Origin: JACDHG01 sp963811585
GTDB taxonomy: Bacteria; Actinomycetota; Actinomycetes; Propionibacteriales; Nocardioidaceae
Assembly: GCA_963811585.1 (NCBI GenBank)
Contig: CAWERR010000008.1
Coordinates: 124,001-188,000 of the forward strand
Direction: 5' to 3'
Length of the DNA: 64,000 nucleotides
How positions within the stretch are numbered: position 1 is the first letter of the stretch; every line of letters begins with the position of its first letter. Under the pieces are notes generated by a model, which worked only from the letters and a program-made list of their open reading frames with translations, ran no database searches and was not told the DNA's origin. Shown here piece after piece: positions 52,788 to 60,731 of the stretch. Both the position numbers and the translations under genes were made by a program.

Positions 52788-52987
52788 CTCGATGATCCCG
52801 CCAGTAGTTCCGACTCGCCGCAGTCAGCCCGTCGAGTCGGTTTAGTCCCCAAAGCATGGCGCACGTTGCTTGGGTGTGAAACCCGCGTCCGGCGAACCTT
52901 CGGGTGAGGCAACTTCGTCATACCCCAGTCACTGGCCTCGGCAGTCGGGCGTTCAGGGCCGGTCGGGCGGGGGCCCCCAAGCTAGGC

Positions 52988-53005
52988 CCGACACTAGGGT
53001 GTCGG
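52988..53005 (+). promoter_or_regulatory. Hairpin over the ribosome-binding region of the antiporter gene
   Basis: CCGACAC (52988-52994) and GTGTCGG (52999-53005) form a perfect 7-bp stem with loop TAGG, ending one base before the ATG at 53007. The only Shine-Dalgarno-like stretch (AGGG) lies in the loop and stem edge, so folding would hide it. It may control translation, or be an operator palindrome at a promoter. Confidence 0.5.
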
Positions 53006-53006
53006 C

Positions 53007-54497
53007 ATGGATGCTGACCGTCTGGACCAGCTGCTGCTGGCCGGGTCTGCGATCTTGCTGCTCGCCGTTGTGGCAGTTCGCGCCTCCGTGCGCATCGGCC
53101 TTCCCAGCCTGCTGATCTACCTGGCGATGGGACTCGTCCTGGGCGAGTCGGTGCTGGGCGTGAAGTTCGACGACGCGAGCACCGCGCACGCGCTCGGCTT
53201 TGCCGCGCTTGTCGTCATCCTGACCGAAGGTGGCCTGACGACTCGCTGGACCGAGATGCGGCCAGCGCTACCACTAGGTCTCGCCCTGGCCACCGTCGGC
53301 GTCGTGGTGAGCGTGGGGATCGTGGCGGTCGCGGCGCACTTCCTGCTGGGCGTCTCGTGGGAGCTAGCGCTGCTTATCGGCGCAGTTACGTCGCCGACTG
53401 ACGCGGCCGCGGTGTTCACCGTGCTGCGCCGGGTGCCACTGCGACCGTCGCTGCGCGGTGCACTCGAGGCAGAGTCGGGACTCAACGACGGCACCACCGT
53501 GCTGCTGGTCGTGTTGCTCAGCACCGGCGAGGCCGACGATCACAGCTTCGCGGGCTTCGTCGGACTCGTCGCACTGGAACTTGTCGGCGGCGTCGCGTTC
53601 GGCGCACTGGTCGGCTTCCTCGGGGCGTGGGTGATGCGCAGGGTGGCGTTGCCTGCCTCGGGTCTCTACCCCATCTCCGTGCTTGCCATCGCCGTTCTGT
53701 CGTATTCCGGCGCGGCAGGCCTCCACCTCAGCGGCTTCGCCGCGGTCTACATCACGGCACTCTGGCTCGGGAACTCCGACCTGCCACACCGCAGCTCGAC
53801 TCGGTCATTCGCCGAGGGTTTCGCGTGGCTGGCCCAGATCGGCCTCTTCATCATGCTCGGGCTGCTGGCGTCTCCGTCTGGCTTCGAGCTCGAGCACCTC
53901 GTCGGCGGCATCGTCATCGGGGCAGTGCTCACGCTGATCGCGCGGCCGCTCAGCGTGGCGGCCTGCGGCATACCGTTGCGAATTCCCCTGCGGGAGCAGG
54001 GTTTCCTGTCTTTGGCCGGCCTGCGCGGGGCGGTACCGATCGTGCTCGCAACGATCCCGTTGGCCGAGGAGGTGACTCGGTCGGTCGACCTGTTCAACCT
54101 GGTGTTCGTGCTGGTCGTGGTGCTCACCGTGATCACGGCACCGGCGTTGCCTGCGCTCGCGATCTTCTTCGGCGTGACAGAGGAGCGAGCTCGCGAGGCG
54201 GAGGTCGAAGCGGCGCCTCTCGAACGGATCGCGGCAGACCTCCTGGAGGTGCGGATCACCGACGAGTCGCGGCTGCATGGGGTCGAGATCGGCGAGCTCC
54301 GGCTTCCTCCCGGGGTCAGCGTCGCCCTGATCGTGCGGGACGGAGCGAGCTTCACCCCGGGGCTGCAAACTGGACTCAAGCGTGGCGACGAGATGCTGGT
54401 GGTGACGCCTCGGACCGACCGGGAGGCGACGGAGAAGCGGCTCCAGGCAGTCAGCCGCAGCGGTCGACTTGCCGGTTGGAGCAGAGAGCGGGGCTGA
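53007..54497 (+). CDS. Potassium/proton antiporter (CPA1 type) with C-terminal TrkA-C domain
   Basis: 496 residues. About 12 helices carry the ion-site motifs LIGAVTSPTDAAAVFTVLRR and ALEAESGLNDGTTVLLVVLL of NhaP2/CvrA antiporters. Residues 405-480 form a TrkA-C regulatory domain (DESRLHGVEIGELRLPPGVS, ALIVRDGASFTPGLQTGLKR), which in relatives senses nucleotides such as c-di-AMP. It moves K+ (or Na+) out in exchange for H+ to control pH and potassium. It stands alone. Confidence 0.9.
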   Translation: MDADRLDQLLLAGSAILLLAVVAVRASVRIGLPSLLIYLAMGLVLGESVLGVKFDDASTAHALGFAALVVILTEGGLTTRWTEMRPALPLGLALATVGVVVSVGIVAVAAHFLLGVSWELALLIGAVTSPTDAAAVFTVLRRVPLRPSLRGALEAESGLNDGTTVLLVVLLSTGEADDHSFAGFVGLVALELVGGVAFGALVGFLGAWVMRRVALPASGLYPISVLAIAVLSYSGAAGLHLSGFAAVYITALWLGNSDLPHRSSTRSFAEGFAWLAQIGLFIMLGLLASPSGFELEHLVGGIVIGAVLTLIARPLSVAACGIPLRIPLREQGFLSLAGLRGAVPIVLATIPLAEEVTRSVDLFNLVFVLVVVLTVITAPALPALAIFFGVTEERAREAEVEAAPLERIAADLLEVRITDESRLHGVEIGELRLPPGVSVALIVRDGASFTPGLQTGLKRGDEMLVVTPRTDREATEKRLQAVSRSGRLAGWSRERG

Positions 54498-54551
54498 CCC
54501 CCGACCGCCGCTTTCGTCGTACGACGCCGATGCCCCCGCTGCCGACTTTCG

Positions 54552-55070
54552 CTAGGCCCGCGCGCACGTCGCGACAGCACGCTTGAGCCGGAAGACCGTC
54601 TTGGCGTTGGGGTCGACCGCGAGGAAGTTGTCGCCGACGAGCACGTCGATGCCGCGCGAGATCTCACCTTCGGCCACCCGCACCTTCCCGCGGAACTGCA
54701 TCCTCACCATCCGTACCTCCGGTGAGCTCGGGGCGTCAGTGACGATCGTGACGTTACGCGCGGCCCGGTCGGCCGGGGCGTTCTCGGAGACGCCGCTCTT
54801 GAACCCTTTCGCCACCAGGGCACTCAACGTGTTCCCCGCGAGGCCCGGGATGTCGCCGGCGTTGTAGATGTTGACGACGATGTCCTCGGCCGCGATCCGC
54901 TGGCCGCGCTTGAAGACAATCTTGTTCGCGCACTTCTTCTTATTGCCATCGGTCTTCGCCGTCGTCTCGTCAGTGGGGTCGGGCGCGATGATGGTCTGCC
55001 AGCCGTAGAAGGCGGCTCCGAGCAGGATGCCGAGCAGCACCAGCAACGTGATGGGTGTCTTCCAGTTCAC
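54552..55070 (-). CDS. LytR C-terminal-domain protein, membrane anchored
   Basis: 172 residues. One helix near the start (TPITLLVLLGILLGAAFYGW, about 5-24) anchors an extracytoplasmic part. Residues about 60-165 match LytR_C: VVNIYNAGDIPGLAGNTLSA, LVAKGFKSGVSENAPADRAA, VDVL-type end GIDVLVGDNFLAVDPNAKTV. The family lacks the phosphotransferase domain of full LytR-CpsA-Psr proteins and is thought to help cell-envelope assembly. It is downstream of the VapB-like gene on the same strand, a pairing I recall from other actinobacteria. Confidence 0.87.
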   Translation of the reverse strand: MNWKTPITLLVLLGILLGAAFYGWQTIIAPDPTDETTAKTDGNKKKCANKIVFKRGQRIAAEDIVVNIYNAGDIPGLAGNTLSALVAKGFKSGVSENAPADRAARNVTIVTDAPSSPEVRMVRMQFRGKVRVAEGEISRGIDVLVGDNFLAVDPNAKTVFRLKRAVATCARA

Positions 55071-55165
55071 GGGTGCCTCCTCCCGGCGGGGTCAGCCTAT
55101 AGAGATCACACCAAATGGGAAGTCAGCCGGCTCGCCAGCCATCGGCGCCGGCAGGGCTCGGGCCG

Positions 55166-55462
55166 CTAACTGGGCATGATGTGGACGCGTGCATGGAGCA
55201 CGTGTCGCTGCTGCAAGGCGGCGCGCAGGGCGCGGTGGAGCCCGTCTTCCAGATACAGCTCGCCGCGCCACTCCACGACGTGGGCGAACAGGTCACCGAA
55301 GAACGTCGAGTCCTCGTCGAGGAGGGTCGCCAGCTCCAGGGTGCCCTTGGTGGTCACCAGCTGGTCGAGACGGATCTGGTGGGGAGGCAGTTCGGCCCAG
55401 TCCTTCATCCTCAGACCGTGCTCCGGGTAGGGGCGAGCGTCGCCGACGCCTTTGAAAATCAC
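55166..55462 (-). CDS. Conserved small protein usually labelled VapB-like antitoxin
   Basis: 98 residues from a GTG. The order VGDARPYPEHGLRMKDWAEL, PPHQIRLDQLVTTKGTLELA, DEDSTFFGDLFAHVVEWRGE, LYLEDGLHRALRAALQQR is strongly conserved in actinobacteria, commonly annotated as a VapB antitoxin. I see no VapC/PIN partner beside it and no ribbon-helix-helix motif, so the antitoxin label is doubtful. Its steady neighbour is the LytR_C gene, pointing to an envelope-related or housekeeping role. Confidence 0.7.
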   Translation of the reverse strand: MIFKGVGDARPYPEHGLRMKDWAELPPHQIRLDQLVTTKGTLELATLLDEDSTFFGDLFAHVVEWRGELYLEDGLHRALRAALQQRHVLHARVHIMPS

Positions 55463-55598
55463 GGTGCGAGTGTAAACGAGGGCATACCCCCACCCACCGT
55501 CCGCGCCGGGGGGGCCGAATGGTCAAGTCGGGCCCCCGAACGGGTGACTACGGTGCGTAATGGGTCTGTAACTCTCTGCAAAGGCGTCGACTGGGCCG

Positions 55599-56843
55599 AT
55601 GGACCGACGCGGATTTCTTACCTCCACGGCTGCAGCCACTGGGCTTGCCGCCTTCGCCTCAATCTCCGGAGCCCCAGGCGCCACCGCCCTGAGTGGCAGC
55701 CGACGGCTGCCGATGGTGCAGCCCTATCGCTCCGACCGGCTGCTCAACCGGGTCGGCATCAACACTCACCAGGCGTTCCGTACGTCCGTGTACGCCAACG
55801 ACAACTCCGTGCTCCACCTGCTGAAGGGGTTGCACATCCGACGTGTCCGTGACCGCCTCTCGGTGAACCTCCCCGCCCAACATGCGGCCTTCCGCAAGTT
55901 CAAGCAAAACGGGATCAGGGTTCACTCGACGGTTGAGCTGCTGGGTGACAGCCGGTCCGACATCGACAAGTTCATGGTGAAGGCCAGGCAGCTTGGCGGG
56001 GCTGAGATGTTCTGCTCCTTCGGTGGCGTCAACGAGCCCAACGTCCACTCTGGTTGGCTCCGCGACACCGTCGAGCACCAGCGGATGATCAAGCGGTCTC
56101 GCAACGCCCACGGCCTCTCGCACATCCCCATCTGTGGCCCGTCGCTGCACGACCGCAAATCGCACACTGACGAGGACTACGCCGCGCTGGCACGGTCGGA
56201 TATGGCCCGCTACACCGACGCCGGCGACCTGCACTGCTACCCGGACGGTGGAGGCACCAACGAGCGGCTTGACGGCCGCCGCCGCCAGGCCAAGCGTGTC
56301 TACGGGAACCAACCCGTCTGGTGCACCGAGACCGGATACAACACCGGCACCTGGATCGACAACGCCGGCAACGGTGTTCCCGAAGACGTCGAGGCCATCT
56401 ACATGACGCGGCTACTGCTCTCCCACTTCCTGCGTGGCTCCAGGGCCTACCTCTACGAGCTACTTGACGACCCCACGCGCAACGACTACGAGTCGAACTG
56501 GGGACTCGTGAAGTGCCCGTCCAAGGACCCGAGGACGTGGCGAAAGAAGGAGGCTTACCACAGCGTCGCCGCGCTGCTGGGCCAAGCTTCCGACCCCGGT
56601 CGGGCATTCAAGCCTCGCCCGATCCCGCTCCGCATCGACGCACCGAACTATGTGAACACATTGGTGATGGGCAAGCGCAACGGAAGCGCCATCCTCTACA
56701 TGTGGCGCGACGTCGACCTGTGGAACTCGAACACCAAGCGCCGCAAGAGCGTTTCCCCGGTCGACGTGACCGTGGTCGACTCAGACGGCCGCCGCACTAT
56801 CCCCGTCGGGGGCAAGCTCGTCGCCCGTCGCATCCACCGCTGA
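55599..56843 (+). CDS. Tat-exported TIM-barrel glycosidase-like protein (paralog of 28172-29461)
   Basis: 414 residues. The twin-arginine leader is at the very start (MDRRGFLTSTAAATGLAAF, cleavage near GATALSG). E146 in FGGVNEPNVH and E244 in PVWCTETGYN fit the acid/base and nucleophile of a clan GH-A barrel, 98 residues apart. The final 90 residues are a beta domain with RIDAPNYVNTLVMGKRNGSA. Identity to the copy at 28172 is low overall, but motif order and the C-terminal domain agree. No characterised family is recognised. It converges with the metzincin gene. Confidence 0.75.
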   Translation: MDRRGFLTSTAAATGLAAFASISGAPGATALSGSRRLPMVQPYRSDRLLNRVGINTHQAFRTSVYANDNSVLHLLKGLHIRRVRDRLSVNLPAQHAAFRKFKQNGIRVHSTVELLGDSRSDIDKFMVKARQLGGAEMFCSFGGVNEPNVHSGWLRDTVEHQRMIKRSRNAHGLSHIPICGPSLHDRKSHTDEDYAALARSDMARYTDAGDLHCYPDGGGTNERLDGRRRQAKRVYGNQPVWCTETGYNTGTWIDNAGNGVPEDVEAIYMTRLLLSHFLRGSRAYLYELLDDPTRNDYESNWGLVKCPSKDPRTWRKKEAYHSVAALLGQASDPGRAFKPRPIPLRIDAPNYVNTLVMGKRNGSAILYMWRDVDLWNSNTKRRKSVSPVDVTVVDSDGRRTIPVGGKLVARRIHR

Positions 56844-56873
56844 CGGACGACGACCTACGTCCCGGGGCTGGCC

Positions 56874-58831
56874 TCACGGCCCGCCGCGTGGTCCTTCCTC
56901 GAGTGTGTCGATGAACTCGCCGGGCTGGTGCACCGAGCTGGCGGCGCGGGCCGCGTTGTTGGCAACCTTCGCCTGGGCCTTGATGTGCTCGACGTCGACG
57001 CCTGCCTCTTCAGCTCCCTCCATCGCGAGCTCGTACGCATGCTTCGCGAGTCGGTGGGCCAACCCGTAGCGGTGGTGGGCGAAGGCCGCCTCCGCAGCTC
57101 CGATCGCACGGTCGGCTGACCGAAGCTCGTCGCGCGCACGCCCCGGGTGGTCCGCAGCCAGCGCAGCGGCCGCGAGCCGGTTCGCACCCTCGATGAACGC
57201 GGCCGTCTGGAACCGGTCCATGTTGTCGAGATCGAACTGGCTGAAGTCCCAGTTGAGGTCGATGTAGCTCATCATCGAGTTGGACTCGTCACCCGCCCAG
57301 GCGAAGTAGAAGTCGCCTGAGGGCCCGAAGTCGACCCCGCTCTTGCTGTCATAGCCGTCGTGCGGATGGCTGAGTCCGACGTGGTGGCCGACTTCGTGGA
57401 TCAACGTCGTGGTGAGGCCATAGCCTGCTTCGACGATGCCGGGGGAGACGAACGAGAAGACGTAGCTCTGCGTTCCGTCGACGTAGTTGTCGTCGGCGAA
57501 ACCGAGCGCTGGTGCTGTTTCGTTGTCGAGCGCGTAGTTGAAGATCGGCAGCTCGTAGTCCACTCGGTTGCCGTCGTCCTTGGTCCGCTCAAGCTGGAAC
57601 GTGTTCTGTAGGTAGAAGTTGGCGAACGACGGGAACCCCAGGTCGGGGTAGCACGACTCGCCCTCGACGAACGCCTCGTAGCAGCGCTTCGCCTCGCCGG
57701 CGTAGCGCAGGTCCTGGTTGTCGTAGGTGAGGTCCTTGCTCACCAGCAGGTCTTGAAGCTCCGCCCGCAAGAGCCGCCACTCGATGTACGTCGCTGACGC
57801 GTTGACGCCCGGCCAACCCTCGTAGGTGTTGCTGTCGATGTTGACGGACTCCGGGATCTCCGGCGTCGGCAGTTCGACCGGGTAGAGCGGTGACGTGGTG
57901 AACAGCAGGTCGAGCGCGACGTACCGGGTCAGCTTCGCCAGGTCGCGCGACATCGCCGCTTGTGGTCGGTAGGAGCCGTACTCCCAGGCCGTCGGGATGC
58001 GGTAGTCGGGCTCGTCGTCTCCGTCGATGTCGGCGTCGTCGACGTTCCAGTTGCCGCCCCACGACTCGGGGCCGGCCGAGAGGTCGTGGAACCACACGCG
58101 CCGTGTCTTGCCGAGACCGTCTTCCTCGTCGGCGGCGCTGGTGCCGCCCCAGGCAATCAGCTTGCGGCTCGACCTCAGCTCCCCGAAGTTGTAGCCGGTG
58201 TCAGGGTCGGGCTCGTTCATCTTCGTGTAGACGTGGAACTTGAAGTCTGAGCGGTCGTACCAGTTGATCAGGTAGACCGTGTTGCGCCGAGTGTCGACAC
58301 CGCGCGGCGCGTGGTTCGCCAGCCACTTCTCGACGCTGGGCGCGTCGATGTAGTTGTTCTCAGTGACGTCCAGGGCGTTGGAGGTCTGGGCGTTGTAGTC
58401 CTCTTGGAACACGGTCAGGGGAGCCGGCACTGCGAGCCGCTTCAACTGCCTGAAGAAGCTGTTCTCGTAGCGCTCGCTCGCGTGCTTGATGTTGTAGCGG
58501 TACTTGTAGGTGATGCCGAGCTTCTCCTCGATCCCGTAGCTGGCACGCGACCTGACGATGGGCTGGTACTTGGCCGGCAACCCTTGACGGAATGCGTGGC
58601 GGTTGACCTCGCTGCGGTCATACCCGAGGAAGACGACGTTGACGGGCAGCTTCTCGACGAGCTTCGGCTGACCCCCGGATCCAGATGGGCGTATGACGAG
58701 CGGGCGGCGGCCGCGCTCTCGCCGGCGCTGGTGCTCGATGGCGAGCCACCGGCAGATGGGGTGGTGGTGGCGGCCAGGATGCCGCCGACCAGAGTGGTGG
58801 TGCAGGCGATCGCGAGCGGCACACGCTTCAT
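56874..58831 (-). pseudogene. Secreted metzincin-type zinc peptidase, one frameshift after the signal peptide
   Basis: The ATG 58831 (GGAGGA just upstream) opens the signal peptide MKRVPLAIACTTTLVGGILA; the mature part continues in the next frame from GQPKLVEKLPVNVVFLGYDR. One base is missing in a GGGG run near 58675; inserting a G rejoins them to give about 652 residues. The zinc motif HEVGHHVGLSHPHDG is HExxHxxGxxH, with a later Met-turn in SNSMMSYIDLNWDF. A helical tail (about the last 100 residues) follows. It is an extracellular protease. It converges with the glycosidase-like gene. Confidence 0.82.
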
Positions 58832-59034
58832 GAGCGTCCTCCCTCTCAGCCGCGAGGTCATGGCGGCTGGTTACGCAGCCCTCGGTCGGGGCTTCTGGAG
58901 CGATCGTGACACCGGTGCGTCGCACCTGCAACCCATCGGCCCGGCTTTCCGACCGAACACCGTGTAACCCGTGTATCCCGTGCCCGAAAGGCACCAAACG
59001 CGAGTTAGCGGGCGTTCGGATGGAGAAAAGTTGG

Positions 59035-59060
59035 TGGCGGAGGATAGGAATTCGAACTGG
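59035..59060 (-). other. tRNA 3'-end fragment (possible att core)
   Basis: Read on the minus strand this is GTTCGAATTCCT followed by ATCCTCCGCCA(CCA): a T-loop, an acceptor 3' half and a CCA end. The serine-type reading (acceptor ATCCTCC, discriminator G) and one with acceptor CTCCGCC and discriminator A are both possible. No 5' tRNA half is found upstream, so this is a fragment and not a gene. Confidence 0.6.
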
Positions 59061-59098
59061 CGATCTTCCCCGAACACGCCCGAGCCCCGGGACCCCGA

Positions 59099-59258
59099 TT
59101 CACGCTCAAACTGAGCGTGAAATCCATGTCTGTGCATCGAAAGACATGATCGTAGTACATGGATCTACGGGGTCGGTAGCACATGAGTCAGCACATGAGG
59201 TGCCCCTCGGGATGCGTCACGACACCCCTGCAATCATCCGGCCAGAACCCCTGCAATC
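59099..59258. repeat. Three hairpins and two pairs of direct repeats
   Basis: TTCACGCTCA-AAC-TGAGCGTGAA (59099-59121) is a 10-bp stem; CATGTCT and AGACATG (59125-59148) a 7-bp stem; CGTAG and CTACG (59151-59169) a 5-bp stem. GCACATGAG occurs at 59179 and 59191, and CCCCTGCAATC at 59225 and 59248. Confidence 0.7.
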
Positions 59259-59270
59259 GTCGGCATAGGG

Positions 59271-59600
59271 TCAGCGCGGAAGAGCGTTCAGCAAGGACGT
59301 GGTGAAGGCGCCCACGGCGATCTGGGCGTCGGTGGCCGCGGTCGCCGGATCAAGCTCGGGGTATTGATGAGGAGCTGATCGACGTTCGCTCCGACGCCCT
59401 GTGCATGCGAGGGTGTCGCCGGCGCGGCAGGCGGCGAGCGCCTTGCGTAGCCCGGGACGCTCTCGGTTGGTGCCGGTCAGGTCGTGATCGACGTAGATCC
59501 GCTCAGCCTCGACGCCCAGGCCGACCAGGGCGTCGCGTTGGGCGGTGAGGTCGTGTTGATCGGTGGAGCGTCGGGCGTACCCGACAAGCAGCGCGCTCAC
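59271..59600 (-). pseudogene. Serine recombinase (resolvase) N-terminal fragment
   Basis: From the GTG 59600 the frame reads LLVGYARRSTDQHDLTAQRD, ALVGLGVEAERIYVDHDLTG and NRERPGLRKALAACRAGDTL, the N-terminal catalytic domain of a resolvase with the active Ser in ARRST. Homology ends near residue 65, at a GCATGC; the rest is another protein's end: ATDAQIAVGAFTTSLLNALP in frame and GVGANVDQLLINTP in the +1 frame. No DNA-binding domain remains. It is a deletion junction, and the protein would be inactive. It lies beside the attachment-site-like region. Confidence 0.75.
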
Positions 59601-59818
59601 GGCGCACCTCCAGAGCTGGGCGCGGCCGTGCCGCAGGACGCGATCGGCTCGGGCATCGAGCAGTGCCCGACTCCGCCAGCACGCGCCTCCAACGCTGCGC
59701 CCGCAAGAGCAGCAGCGGTCCGCGACGGGATCCCTCACCGGGATGCGCTCGCCGCGGAGCATGGCCGGCGAGATCGCTGACGCGCGTCAGCCGCCCCCCT
59801 TCGGACGAGCTTGTCGCC

Positions 59819-60655
59819 TCAGCGGCTGTCGACCGTCACTGTGGCAGCGGCGCCCATCGCGGTTGCGGTCAGCACGTGTGAGCCTGCCGACAGCAATACC
59901 GGGAGGCGGGCGCCGGATCCCAGTGCTCCGTCGAGCGACGACGTCCAGGAGATACCGCTGGAGTCCTGCCGCTCCTCCAGTTGGATTGCCTCCGCGCGGA
60001 GCTGTGTCACGGCGGATGCGTCGACTTGCGCCCCGGGAGCCGGCGCGTGGATCCAGACTCGCCATCCGGCCGCCTCGAGCACGTACGGCGGCGAGTGGAC
60101 GCGCTGAGAGCTGAAGCCGTCGGTCACGAAGAGCTCGAGCAGGCAGCGCTCCCCACCGGCCGCGTTGGAGAGGTCGGCCGTGATCGCCTGAGCGGACGAC
60201 GGTACTGAGAGTGGCAGCCACGTGTCGCCGCCGTCTGACGAGTACGCCAACACGGCGGCGCATTCGGCCGTGGACGCGCTCCACTCAAGGTCGAACTGTT
60301 CACGCCGGAGTCCGTCGGGCCAGTCGACGCGTACCTCCCATGAGTCGGTCGGCGCCTCGCGCTCCCAGACTTGCTTCCCGTCGAGCAGCACGATGAGGCC
60401 GGAGGCTTCCTCAGGGAACTCGACGATCCCCACGACGATCGAGGCGGTGTGCTCCGCGGATGAGTCGGGCTCCGGCGGTGCGCAGACGGGGAGCAACGGC
60501 AGCTGGGTCCGCGCGATCGGCCGGCCGCGTCGACCGATCGCCTGCACCTCGATCCTGCCGGCACCAGGCGTCGGCTCGGCGTCGACGACGAAGCCTGGTA
60601 GCACCTCGAGCGCGCCGTCCTCGCCGAGTAGACCCGAGAAGGTGAGCGCTGTCAT
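59819..60655 (-). CDS. Hypothetical protein with beta-sandwich-like modules
   Basis: 278 residues from the ATG 60655 (GGAGG 7 bases before). No signal peptide or family is recognised. The sequence alternates beta-type stretches (VLAYSSDGGDTWLPLSVPSS, LLELFVTDGFSSQRVHSPPY, VLSAGSHVLTATAMGAAATV) that read like two or three Ig/BNR-like domains; SSDGGDTW matches the BNR/Asp-box pattern. It lies 76 bases after the metzincin gene on the same strand and may be its partner or substrate-binding companion. Confidence 0.7.
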   Translation of the reverse strand: MTALTFSGLLGEDGALEVLPGFVVDAEPTPGAGRIEVQAIGRRGRPIARTQLPLLPVCAPPEPDSSAEHTASIVVGIVEFPEEASGLIVLLDGKQVWEREAPTDSWEVRVDWPDGLRREQFDLEWSASTAECAAVLAYSSDGGDTWLPLSVPSSAQAITADLSNAAGGERCLLELFVTDGFSSQRVHSPPYVLEAAGWRVWIHAPAPGAQVDASAVTQLRAEAIQLEERQDSSGISWTSSLDGALGSGARLPVLLSAGSHVLTATAMGAAATVTVDSR

Positions 60656-60731
60656 GTGAACCGCCTCCGTAGGTCGGCTGGTCCTGTCGGGGAAGGAGGG
60701 CACGGGGGCCAAGGGTGGTCAGCTTGCGGCG

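Larger units (their letters stand above)
58832..59270. other. 439-base gap with tRNA 3' end fragment and dense repeats (attachment-site-like)
   Basis: No gene is seen in the gap between the metzincin and the resolvase fragment. It contains a tRNA 3' fragment at 59035-59060, three consecutive hairpins at 59099-59169, two copies of GCACATGAG (59179, 59191) and two copies of CCCCTGCAATC (59225, 59248). A tRNA end as core plus short direct repeats as arm sites is the layout of an integrase attachment region; this is inference. Confidence 0.5.

Noticed and set aside
55166..55462. A complete VapBC toxin-antitoxin module
   Set aside because: No PIN-domain toxin frame is found next to it on either strand.
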